In this document: positions 7,465 to 14,864 of the stretch, in pieces
Layout: the number at the start of each line of letters is the position of its first letter
Numbering within the stretch: the first letter of the stretch is position 1
NCBI GenBank assembly: GCA_963708115.1
Contig: CAVPRX010000002.1
Coordinates: 809,103-873,102, forward strand
DNA: 64,000 nucleotides
Reading direction: 5' to 3'
From: VRUE01 sp963708115
GTDB lineage: Bacteria; Actinomycetota; Thermoleophilia; Solirubrobacterales; 70-9
Program-made: the position numbers and the translations under genes
Notes under the pieces: model-generated
The model's database searches: none
Seen by the model: only the letters and a program-made list of their open reading frames with translations
What the model was told of the DNA's origin: nothing

Positions 7465-8091
7465 CTAGTCGATCAGGCATTCGCGCAGCGCGATCGCGAC
7501 TGCGTGGGTTCTGTTTCTCGCGCCGAGGCGGGCGAGGACGTTCTTGGTGTGCGTCTTCACCGTTTCTTCGCTGAGGCCGAGCTCACGGGCGGCGAGGACA
7601 GTGGAGCCACCGTCTGCCAGCAACTGCAGGATCTCGCGCTGGCGACGGGTCAACTTGCCGCGACTGCCGCTCGGTGGCACGGCGGGATCGACGAATCGCT
7701 GCTGCTCGAGGGCCGCCCACACGGCGCGGGCCATTTCCTCGGCGCCGGCGGTACGGGAGACGTAGGCGCTGGCGCCGGCCTGCAGGGCAGCCGAGGCGAG
7801 GTGACGCTCGGGGCGCTCGCCGTGGGCGACGATCCCCATGCCGGGAGCCGTCTTGCGCAGGGCCCGAATTGCCTCGTTGCCGTGGAGTGGCTCCTCTGCG
7901 TCGACGGGCTCCCGCCGCAGGGCAACGACCGCGACGTCGACGCTGCCGATGTCGTGGATCAACTCGATCGCCTCGCCACGCGTCTCGCTCTCGTGGATCT
8001 CGAAATCCCCCGTGAGGGCCTGGCGCATGCCCAGCCGAACCAGCGGCTGGGCGTCGATCACAAGGCAATGTGGGCGCTCGCTTGGAACCAC
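7465..8091 (-). CDS. NarL/FixJ-type response regulator with a degenerate receiver domain
   Basis: 208 residues: an N-terminal receiver-like domain (about 8-125) and a C-terminal LuxR HTH (about 145-208; LTRRQREILQLLADGGSTVL, LSEETVKTHTKNVLARLGA). The receiver has lost its chemistry. The acidic pair reads ID-A, the phosphoacceptor position in VDVAVVALRREP is Ala, the Thr/Ser of the switch is missing in GIVAHGE, and the conserved Lys is Arg (YVSRTAG). It should therefore act without phosphorylation, as atypical receivers do. The start is GTG, 47 bases from divergent Rrf2. The upstream minus strand carries TATAGG/TAGGAT three to five bases before the GTG, so the exact start is slightly uncertain. 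Confidence 0.9.
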   Translation of the reverse strand: MVPSERPHCLVIDAQPLVRLGMRQALTGDFEIHESETRGEAIELIHDIGSVDVAVVALRREPVDAEEPLHGNEAIRALRKTAPGMGIVAHGERPERHLASAALQAGASAYVSRTAGAEEMARAVWAALEQQRFVDPAVPPSGSRGKLTRRQREILQLLADGGSTVLAARELGLSEETVKTHTKNVLARLGARNRTHAVAIALRECLID

Positions 8092-8126
8092 TCGATCCTA
8101 TACCCAGCAAAATCCGCTTTGTGCGG

Positions 8127-8132
8127 TAGAAA
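8127..8132 (+). promoter_or_regulatory. -10-like TAGAAA before the Rrf2 gene
   Basis: TAGAAA ends six bases before GTG 8139. It deviates from TANNNT at the last base but keeps the leaderless spacing. Confidence 0.35.
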
Positions 8133-8138
8133 GGGCCT

Positions 8139-8537
8139 GTGATCTCAATCACTTCGAAGTCTCGCTACGCAGTCGTCGCCATGGCCGAGCTGGCCCGTTC
8201 GGGTGAGCGGCCCGTGCCGATCAAGGAGTTGGCCGAGCGTCGGGGCATCCCCGAGCAGTTCCTCGAGCAGCTCTTCTCGACCCTCCGCCGGGCAGGTCTC
8301 CTGACCAGCCACCGCGGCATGAAAGGCGGCTACACGCTCGCTCGCGCCGCCGACGAGATCACGGTGCTCGAGGTAGTCCAAACCCTCGACGGCAAGGTTG
8401 GCCAGGAGGCCGACGAGGCCGGGGGAATCTGGGCCGAGGGCGTCGGCGCGCTGCGCAAGGTCTTCGGCCAGACGACGATCGCCGAAGTCGCCCGCCGAGA
8501 GGCCGAGGAGGCCGGCTCGGGCATGTACTTCATCTAG
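8139..8537 (+). CDS. Rrf2-family transcriptional regulator lacking the Fe-S cysteines
   Basis: 132-residue winged-helix regulator. SKSRYAVVAMAELARSGERP, IKELAERRGIPEQFLEQLFS and GMKGGYTLARAADEITVLEV are hallmark Rrf2 stretches. The three cysteines that bind the cluster in IscR, NsrR and RsrR are absent; the protein contains no Cys at all. It may be apo, or sense something else (inference). The start is a GTG that gives the usual MISITSKSRYA. It is divergent from the degenerate response regulator. Its TAG stop is followed with no gap by the ATG of the HAD gene, so the two are co-transcribed. Confidence 0.9.
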   Translation: MISITSKSRYAVVAMAELARSGERPVPIKELAERRGIPEQFLEQLFSTLRRAGLLTSHRGMKGGYTLARAADEITVLEVVQTLDGKVGQEADEAGGIWAEGVGALRKVFGQTTIAEVARREAEEAGSGMYFI

Positions 8538-9389
8538 ATGGGCCCGGGCGAGGTTTGCGTATGCGACCTGGATGGGACGCTCCTGCGCTCCGATGGGACG
8601 CTTAGCGAGTTCGCCGAGCACGGACTCAACCGGCTCTTGGATGCCGGTGTGAATCTGACCGTCGCCAGTGCTCGCGGCACGCCTGGGATGCGCTCGCTGC
8701 TTTGCGGAGTTCGTATGCGGCTGCCCGTAATCGAGCTCAACGGCGCTTTCGTCTCAGAGGTCGAGAGCGGGCGCCATCTCGTCAGCAATCTGCTCTCCGA
8801 AGAGGAAGCCTGCGCGGCGGTCGAGCTGCTGCTCGAGACTGGCAACGACCCGGTGATCTCGACCTGGGACGGCAGGCGGGACGGTGTTCATTTCGGCTCC
8901 CGCACCAACGAGTCGACCACGTGGTACGTGGAAGAGAAGCGCAGGTACCGCGATCCCCGGCTGGCGCCATGCGCCGACCTGCTCGGCAAGGCGCGCGACG
9001 AGGAGGTCGCCCAGATCACGACTTTCGCCACCGACGAGCAGGCCGTGGCCCTGGCGGAGCGGCTCGCATTGGCCGTCGGTGACGGGGCGATCGTGCACAG
9101 CGCCGCCAACGTGTACTGGCCCGGCTGGACCGAAATAACGGTTCAGCACTGCGACGCCATAAAGGGGGCGGCGATACCGGCGCTCCTCGAGGCGTGCGGA
9201 AACACTGGCGCTGACGTCGTCGCTTGCGGCGACCACCTCAATGACCTCTCGATGTTTGCTGTTGCGACCCACAGCATTGCCCCGGCAAACGCACACCCTG
9301 ACGTCCTGGCGAGCGCCGGACGGATCGTCGGCTCCAATGACGAGGACGGGATCGTCAGATATTTGCTCGACCGTCACCATCTGCCGTAG
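8538..9389 (+). CDS. HAD-superfamily hydrolase, Cof-like
   Basis: 283-residue phosphatase of the Cof/IIB HAD group. Motif I is CDLDGTLLRSDGTL near residue 9, motif II lies around TVASARGTPG, and motifs III/IV are Lys in CDAIKGAA and GDHLNDLSMF near residue 235. The middle cap domain is of the C2 type. The physiological substrate is likely a small sugar- or nucleotide-phosphate and cannot be specified. ATG 8538 directly abuts the Rrf2 stop, consistent with translational coupling in a two-gene operon. Confidence 0.88.
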   Translation: MGPGEVCVCDLDGTLLRSDGTLSEFAEHGLNRLLDAGVNLTVASARGTPGMRSLLCGVRMRLPVIELNGAFVSEVESGRHLVSNLLSEEEACAAVELLLETGNDPVISTWDGRRDGVHFGSRTNESTTWYVEEKRRYRDPRLAPCADLLGKARDEEVAQITTFATDEQAVALAERLALAVGDGAIVHSAANVYWPGWTEITVQHCDAIKGAAIPALLEACGNTGADVVACGDHLNDLSMFAVATHSIAPANAHPDVLASAGRIVGSNDEDGIVRYLLDRHHLP

Positions 9390-9405
9390 TGAGGTGATCC
9401 CGCGG

Positions 9406-9411
9406 TAGGGT
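9406..9411 (+). promoter_or_regulatory. -10 hexamer TAGGGT before the cysK upstream ORF
   Basis: TAGGGT ends seven bases before GTG 9419, which puts a transcript start at or next to that GTG. Confidence 0.5.
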
Positions 9412-9418
9412 CGCGCGT

Positions 9419-9445
9419 GTGAGCACGCGAGCACGGTTGCGATGA
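9419..9445 (+). CDS. Eight-codon upstream ORF ahead of cysK
   Basis: GTG AGC ACG CGA GCA CGG TTG CGA TGA would encode MSTRARLR. Its GTG lies seven bases after TAGGGT, and its TGA overlaps the cysK ATG as ATGA. A short hairpin (CGCGTG-TGAG-CACGCG, 9414-9429) covers its first codons. It looks like a leaderless leader peptide coupling translation into cysK. Unlike the cysteine attenuators reported in mycobacteria it contains no Cys codon, so a sensing role is uncertain. Alternatively cysK itself is read from a short leader. Confidence 0.4.
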   Translation: MSTRARLR

Positions 9446-10365
9446 GGATCGGGGCGGAGGCCTCGGCGGTTGTCGGCGGTACGCCGCTGGTTGCGCTACG
9501 GCGGCTCAGTGAGGGGTTGCCCGGCGAGGTCTGCGCGAAGCTGGAGTACTTCAACCCCGGTGGGTCGGTCAAGGACCGGATCGGGGTGGCGATGCTCGAT
9601 GCGGCCGAGGAGGATGGACTGATCGAGCGGGGGCACTCGGTGATCGTCGAGCCGACCAGCGGCAACACGGGGATCGCGCTGGCGATGGTCTGCGCGGCGC
9701 GGGGCTACGAGCTGATCTTGACCCTGCCCGAGGGGATGAGCCGCGAGCGGGCGAAGTTGCTGCGGGCTTACGGGGCGGAGGTGCGTGAGACGCCCTCGCT
9801 CGGCGGGATGACCGAGGCGGTCGAGCTGGCCGAAGCGATCCGCGAGCAGCGCAAGGGGTTCATGCCGCAACAGTTCTCAAACCCGGCAAATCCCGAGGTG
9901 CACCGCCGCACTACCGCGGAGGAGATCTGGAATGACACGGATGGCGAGGTCGACGCCTTCGTCGCCGGGGTCGGTACGGGCGGGACGATCACCGGAGTGG
10001 GCGGGATGCTGCGCGAGCGCAAGCCCGACGCGCTGGTCGTCGCGGTCGAGCCCGCGACCTCGCCCGTGCTCTCCGGCGGCGCACCCGGCCCACACAAGAT
10101 CCAGGGCATCGGCGCGGGCTTCGTGCCCGCGGTGCTCGACCGTTCGCTGGTCGCCGAGATGATCGGCGTCAGCGACGAGGATGCGCTGGAGACCGCCCGC
10201 ATCGCGGCGAAGCGGGAGGGGGTTCTGGCCGGCATCTCCGCCGGGGCGAACATCAAGGCGGCGCTCGAGGTGGCCGCGCGGCCGGAGATGGAGGGGAAGC
10301 GGGTTGTGACCGTGGTCTGCGATTCGGGCGAGCGGTACATGTCCCTACCCTTCTTCGCACCGTGA
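9442..10365 (+). CDS. cysK: Cysteine synthase A (O-acetylserine sulfhydrylase)
   Basis: PLP enzyme making cysteine from O-acetylserine and sulfide. The 307-residue protein starts IGAEASAVVGGTPLVALRRL and has the PLP-lysine loop YFNPGGSVKDRIGVAML, the substrate loop PTSGNTGIALA, the phosphate-binding GVGTGGTITGVGGML and late CDSGERYMS. This is the normal length for CysK. It overlaps cysE by four bases (GTGA), so the two subunits of the cysteine synthase complex are made from one operon. The ATG overlaps the stop of the 8-codon upstream ORF. The sulfur source genes are not in the window. Confidence 0.95.
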   Translation: MRIGAEASAVVGGTPLVALRRLSEGLPGEVCAKLEYFNPGGSVKDRIGVAMLDAAEEDGLIERGHSVIVEPTSGNTGIALAMVCAARGYELILTLPEGMSRERAKLLRAYGAEVRETPSLGGMTEAVELAEAIREQRKGFMPQQFSNPANPEVHRRTTAEEIWNDTDGEVDAFVAGVGTGGTITGVGGMLRERKPDALVVAVEPATSPVLSGGAPGPHKIQGIGAGFVPAVLDRSLVAEMIGVSDEDALETARIAAKREGVLAGISAGANIKAALEVAARPEMEGKRVVTVVCDSGERYMSLPFFAP

Positions 10366-11090
10366 GACTGTTGAGGAAAGTGGTTCGGGAGGTCCGTGCG
10401 GACGTGGCCGCGGCGCGCGATCGCGATCCGGCGGCGCGGGGCGTTTCGTCCTTCGAGATCCTGATCGGCTGGGCCGGGGTGCAGGCGCTGCTCGCGCACC
10501 GCCTCGCCCATGCCCTGCGCGAGGCCGGCGTGCCGCTGGTCCCGGGGGGGATCGCCTATGTGGCCCGGGCTTTGACCGGGGTCGAGATTCACCCGGCGGC
10601 CAAGATCGGGCGCGAGTTCTTCATCGACCACGGCTCCGGCGTCGTGATCGGCGAGACCGCCGAAGTCGGTCGGCGGGTGACCCTGTACCAGGGGGTGACG
10701 TTGGGGGGCACCGGTTTCCAGCCCGGCAAGCGACACCCGACCCTGGGGGACAACGTCACTGTCGGCTCGGGCGCCAAGCTGCTCGGCCCGATCGCGGTCG
10801 GCGACGGCGCCAAGATCGGCGCCAACACCGTCGTCGTCGAGGACGTGCCGCCCGCCTCGACCGTGGTCGGCAACCCCGGCCACCTCGTCAAGGTGGAAGG
10901 GCGGCGCCCGGAGGGCCCGGACGCCGACTGGATCCACCTTCCCGACCCGATCGCCGAGGCGATCAAGACTCTCTCTGAGCGGATCGCCAAGCTCGAGCAG
11001 CGCCTTGCCGAGCTCGATGGCGGCGAGGGCGCCGGCGGGAACGACGAGGAGATGCGACCGCGGACCGGTCGCTCTTCGGCCGGAGGCTGA
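10362..11090 (+). CDS. cysE: Serine O-acetyltransferase
   Basis: Makes O-acetylserine from serine and acetyl-CoA, the first step of cysteine synthesis. The left-handed beta-helix hexapeptide repeats run from about residue 68 to 170, with the catalytic stretch FFIDHGSGVVIGETAEVG and LYQGVTLGGTG. The N-terminal helical part is short, as in actinobacterial/cyanobacterial forms. The final 55 residues form a charged extension with a likely coiled coil (IKTLSERIAKLEQRLAELDG) that core CysE lacks. The GTG start overlaps the cysK stop. An IDHGSG active-site His is present. Confidence 0.95.
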   Translation: MRLLRKVVREVRADVAAARDRDPAARGVSSFEILIGWAGVQALLAHRLAHALREAGVPLVPGGIAYVARALTGVEIHPAAKIGREFFIDHGSGVVIGETAEVGRRVTLYQGVTLGGTGFQPGKRHPTLGDNVTVGSGAKLLGPIAVGDGAKIGANTVVVEDVPPASTVVGNPGHLVKVEGRRPEGPDADWIHLPDPIAEAIKTLSERIAKLEQRLAELDGGEGAGGNDEEMRPRTGRSSAGG

Positions 11091-11121
11091 GCCAGCCGTT
11101 CCCGTCTCTATTCTCGGAGCG

Positions 11122-13377
11122 ATGCTCCAAACCGAGTCCGAGACGCCCGCAGGCGAGTCCGACGCCCCCCTGGGGGCTCCCACCGAAGCGGGCGCAGACC
11201 GCGCCGAGCGTCTGCTGGCCGGCCTGAACGAGCCACAGCAGCAGGCGGTGCGCCATGGCGAGGGGCCGCTGCTGGTCCTCGCCGGGGCGGGGTCGGGAAA
11301 GACCCGCGTGCTCACCCACCGCATCGCCTATCTGTTGGCCACGGGACAGGCCAGGCCAGGGGAGATCCTGGCGATCACCTTCACCAACAAGGCCGCGACC
11401 GAGATGCGCGAGCGGGTCGAATCGCTCGTCGGCCGGGCCACCCGGGCGATGTGGGTCACGACCTTCCACTCCGCCTGCGCGCGGATGCTGCGCGCCGACG
11501 CCGAGCGACTCGGCTACTCGCGCGGTTTCACGATCTACGACGAGTCGGACTCGCTGCGGATGCTCAAACGCTGCATGGAGGAGCTGCACGTCGACCCGAA
11601 GCGCTACCCGCCGCGGGCGATCCGCTCGCAGATCTCGGGCGCCAAGAACCAGCTGGTCGACGCCGACGCCTACGCACAGGCCCAGGGCAGCGTCTTCGAG
11701 GAAACCACGGCCGGCGTCTACCACCTCTACGAGAAGCGGATGCTCGAGGCCAACGCGATGGACTTCGACGACCTGCTGGTCCGCACCGTGAACGGGCTGG
11801 AGCTGTTCGAGGAGGTGCGCGAGCGCTGGCGGCGGACCTTCCGCCACGTCCTCGTCGACGAGTACCAGGACACCAACCATGCCCAGTACAGGCTGCTGCA
11901 GCTGCTGGCTGCCGAGCACGGCAATTTGATGGTCGTAGGTGACGACGATCAGTCGGTCTACGGGTTCAGACACGCCGATATCAGGAATATCTTGGATTTC
12001 GAGAAGGACTTTCCCGAGGCCGACTCGGTCAAGCTCGAGCAGAACTACCGCTCGACCCAGACGATCCTCTCCGCCGCAAACGCGGTGGTCGAAAACAACC
12101 GGGAACGGCGACCGAAGCGACTCTGGACCGAACTGGCCGGCGGCGAGCCGCTGCAGCTGCGCGAGCTCTCCGACGAGCACGAGGAGGCGCGCTGGGTGGC
12201 GGGTGAGATCGAGCGCCTCGGCGAGGAGGAGGGCGTGCGGCGCGAGGATGTCGCCGTCTTCTACCGCACCAACGCGATGAGCCGGGTGCTCGAGGACACC
12301 CTCAACCGCTTCGACGTCCCCTACCAGGTGATCGGCGGGACCAAGTTCTACGAACGAGCGGAGGTCAAGGACGCAGTCGCCTACCTCAGCCTGCTGGCGA
12401 ATCCGGCCGACCAGGTCTCCTTCGCGCGGATCGTCAACTCGCCCCGGCGCGGTATCGGCAAAACCAGCCAGGGCAGGCTCATCTCCCACGCGAACACGAC
12501 CGGGATGACGATCTGGGAGGTGATCGAACGGGTCGAGGAGGTGCCGGGGCTGGGCGGTGCGGCGATCAAGTCGAGCTCCCGCTTCTACGAGACGATGGCC
12601 GGGTTGCGCGAACGCGCCGACGCGGGGGGCCCGGTTGCTGGCCTGCTCGAGGCGGTCCTCAACGAGACGGGGTACCTGGAAGCGCTGGCCGCGGAGCGGA
12701 CCATCGAGGCCGAAGGGCGAGCGGAGAACCTGGAGGCCCTCGTCGCCGGCGCCGCCGAGTTCGACATCGAGCGTGAGCGGGAGGGAGAGAGCGAGGTGCC
12801 GCCGCTGGAGGAGTACCTGCAGCAGATCTCCCTCTATACGCAGCAGGACGATCTGGGCGACGAGTCCGTGATCACGCTGATGACGCTGCACAACGCCAAG
12901 GGCCTCGAGTACGAGACCGTCTTCGTCGTCGGCTGTGAGGACGGCTCCTTCCCGCACATGAAAGCGCTCGAAGAGGGGGGTGAGGAGGAGGAGCGGCGCC
13001 TCTGTTACGTCGCCATCACCCGTGCCCGCAGCCGCCTCTACATGACCTGGACGCGCGAGCGGACGCTGTTCGGGAGGTCCGAGCACAACCTGCCTTCGCG
13101 CTTCGTCGACGAGCTGCCCGAGGAGCTGACCGAGCGCAGCTCCAGCGCCGTGGGAGCCGGCACCAGCTGGGCGGCCGGCTCGACGCTCGAGGCGGCGAGC
13201 CCGCTCGATCCAGGCCCGACCCTCGAGTTGCGGATCGGCGACGACGTGGTCCACGCCAGCTTCGGCGACGGCGTCGTCACCGCGGTCGAGCCGGGCGGGG
13301 TCGTGGTCGTGCGCTTCGCCGACGACGGCTCCGAGCGCAAGCTGATGGCCGACTACGCGCCGATCCGGAAGCGGTAA
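11122..13377 (+). CDS. pcrA: UvrD/PcrA-family ATP-dependent DNA helicase
   Basis: Superfamily 1A 3'-5' helicase for repair and replication-conflict resolution. From ATG 11122 the protein has 751 residues. Walker A is VLAGAGSGKTRVL, motif Ia FTNKAATEMRERV, motif II VDEYQDTNHAQY, motif III VVGDDDQSVYGFRHAD, motif IV near LEQNYRSTQTIL, motif V LMTLHNAKGLEY and motif VI CYVAITRARSRLYMTW. A C-terminal Tudor-like segment (GDDVVHASFGDGVVTAVEPG) is typical of PcrA/UvrD. The frame is open for 39 codons upstream into cysE, but MLQTESETPAGES fits the family start. folD follows after four bases. Confidence 0.94.
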   Translation: MLQTESETPAGESDAPLGAPTEAGADRAERLLAGLNEPQQQAVRHGEGPLLVLAGAGSGKTRVLTHRIAYLLATGQARPGEILAITFTNKAATEMRERVESLVGRATRAMWVTTFHSACARMLRADAERLGYSRGFTIYDESDSLRMLKRCMEELHVDPKRYPPRAIRSQISGAKNQLVDADAYAQAQGSVFEETTAGVYHLYEKRMLEANAMDFDDLLVRTVNGLELFEEVRERWRRTFRHVLVDEYQDTNHAQYRLLQLLAAEHGNLMVVGDDDQSVYGFRHADIRNILDFEKDFPEADSVKLEQNYRSTQTILSAANAVVENNRERRPKRLWTELAGGEPLQLRELSDEHEEARWVAGEIERLGEEEGVRREDVAVFYRTNAMSRVLEDTLNRFDVPYQVIGGTKFYERAEVKDAVAYLSLLANPADQVSFARIVNSPRRGIGKTSQGRLISHANTTGMTIWEVIERVEEVPGLGGAAIKSSSRFYETMAGLRERADAGGPVAGLLEAVLNETGYLEALAAERTIEAEGRAENLEALVAGAAEFDIEREREGESEVPPLEEYLQQISLYTQQDDLGDESVITLMTLHNAKGLEYETVFVVGCEDGSFPHMKALEEGGEEEERRLCYVAITRARSRLYMTWTRERTLFGRSEHNLPSRFVDELPEELTERSSSAVGAGTSWAAGSTLEAASPLDPGPTLELRIGDDVVHASFGDGVVTAVEPGGVVVVRFADDGSERKLMADYAPIRKR

Positions 13378-13381
13378 GCCG

Positions 13382-14221
13382 GTGGCTGCAAGGCTGATCG
13401 ACGGCAAGGCTGTCGCCGCCCAGGTGCGGGAACGGGTGCGCGAGCAGGTCGCCGAGCTGGCGACTCCGCCGGGCCTGGCGACGATCCTGGTCGGCGAGGA
13501 CCCCGCCTCCGCCGTGTACGTGCGGATGAAGCGCGAGGACTCGGCCGAGGTCGGCATCGAGTCCTTTCACCACGAGCCCGGCGCGGACATCCCCCAGGAG
13601 GAGCTCGCGGCGCTGATCGAGTCGCTCAACGCGGACGAGCGGGTGCACGGGATCCTGCTGCAGCTGCCGCTGCCCGACCATCTCGACCAGGACCCGCTGA
13701 TCGCGCTGATCGATCCCGCAAAGGACGTCGACGGGTTGACGCCGATCAGCGCCGGACTGCTCGTGCAGGGGCGCAGCGACGCGATCGCGCCGTGCACGCC
13801 GTCGGGCGTGATGGAGCTTCTCCGTCACGCCGAGGTCGAGGTGGAAGGCGCCCGCGCGGTCGTTATCGGCCGTTCGATCCTGGTCGGCAAGCCACTCGCT
13901 GCCCTGCTCCTTGCGGCGAACGCAACCGTCACCCACTGCCACTCGCGGACCCGCGACCTGGCCTCGATCTGCCGCGAGGCCGACATCCTCATCGCGGCGG
14001 CGGGCCAGCCCGGACTGATCACCGGGGAGATGGTCAAGCCGGGCGCGACGGTGATCGACGTCGGCACCAACCGGGTCGACGGCAAGCTGGTCGGCGATGT
14101 CGAGTTCGACTCCGCCGGCGAGCGCGCCGGGGCGATCACTCCCGTGCCCGGTGGGGTGGGGCCGATGACGCGGGCAATGCTGCTCGTAAATACGTTGGCT
14201 GCCGCCCGGACCCGGGTGTAG
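13382..14221 (+). CDS. folD: Bifunctional methylenetetrahydrofolate dehydrogenase/cyclohydrolase
   Basis: Interconverts 5,10-methylene-, methenyl- and 10-formyl-THF in one-carbon metabolism. The 279-residue protein has AARLIDGKAVAAQVRERV, the catalytic YVRMKREDSAEVGI region (Tyr and Lys), LLQLPLPDHLDQ and the NADP-binding VVIGRSILVGKPLAALLL. PGGVGPMTRAMLLVNT is near the end. The GTG start is four bases after the helicase stop, suggesting co-transcription. It supplies folate cofactors that also link to serine metabolism elsewhere in the window. Confidence 0.96.
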   Translation: MAARLIDGKAVAAQVRERVREQVAELATPPGLATILVGEDPASAVYVRMKREDSAEVGIESFHHEPGADIPQEELAALIESLNADERVHGILLQLPLPDHLDQDPLIALIDPAKDVDGLTPISAGLLVQGRSDAIAPCTPSGVMELLRHAEVEVEGARAVVIGRSILVGKPLAALLLAANATVTHCHSRTRDLASICREADILIAAAGQPGLITGEMVKPGATVIDVGTNRVDGKLVGDVEFDSAGERAGAITPVPGGVGPMTRAMLLVNTLAAARTRV

Positions 14222-14256
14222 TGTCGCTGCGACCCCTACTCCCGGAGGAGATCTAG

Positions 14257-14859
14257 ATGGAAGTGGACAAGCTGAACACGGGTGAGAAGGTCTCCGCGGT
14301 CTCCGCGATCCTGCTCTTCGTATTCATGTTCTTCGACTGGTTCGGCGTCAAGATCTCGGGGGTCGCCGGCTTCTCCGGTGACGTGTCCGGCAGCGGCGGC
14401 AGCGCCTGGGACGCCCTCGACGTGATCCCGATCGTCCTCATGCTGGCGATCGTCGTCGCCGTCGGCGTCGCCTTGGTCCGCCTCACCGATGCCGACCTCG
14501 AGCCGCCGGTCTCGCTCAACGCGATCGTCGCCGGACTGGGCGGGCTCGCGGTGCTGCTGATCCTCTACCGGATCGTCTTCCCGCCCGACTTCGGCTCCTT
14601 CGGCGGGGTGTCGGTCGATGCAACGCTCAAGTTCGGCATCTTCCTCGGCCTGATCGCCGCCGCCGGGATCGCCTACGGTGGCTACAGCGCGATGCGCGAG
14701 GAAGGCGCGACCTTCGGAGGGGAGGCCGACCGCCTCTCCTCCGGTGGTCCCGGCGCTGGCCAACCCCCGGCCGGTGGACCGCCTCCGCCATCGCAGCAAC
14801 CCCCGCCACCCCCTCCCCCAACGCAGCAGCAGCCGCCACCGCCTCCCGCCGGGCAGTAA
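14257..14859 (+). CDS. Membrane protein with proline-rich C-terminal tail, unknown function
   Basis: 200 residues with four hydrophobic segments, about residues 14-35, 60-80, 88-110 and 123-145. They are followed by a 40-residue Pro/Gln/Gly-rich tail containing runs of five to seven prolines, likely cytoplasmic and disordered. No enzymatic motif was recognised. It starts at ATG 14257, seven bases after GGAGGAGA, one of the few strong Shine-Dalgarno sites in the window. Weak resemblance to actinobacterial Pro-rich integral membrane proteins is memory only. It is convergent with the GMC oxidoreductase, 5 bases apart. Confidence 0.75.
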   Translation: MEVDKLNTGEKVSAVSAILLFVFMFFDWFGVKISGVAGFSGDVSGSGGSAWDALDVIPIVLMLAIVVAVGVALVRLTDADLEPPVSLNAIVAGLGGLAVLLILYRIVFPPDFGSFGGVSVDATLKFGIFLGLIAAAGIAYGGYSAMREEGATFGGEADRLSSGGPGAGQPPAGGPPPPSQQPPPPPPPTQQQPPPPPAGQ

Positions 14860-14864
14860 GAGCT

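Noticed and set aside
10963..13557. Open minus-strand frame of 864 codons opposite the helicase and folD
   Set aside because: It is the antisense of pcrA/folD, with composition typical of a high-GC shadow frame. The plus-strand product has all helicase motifs.
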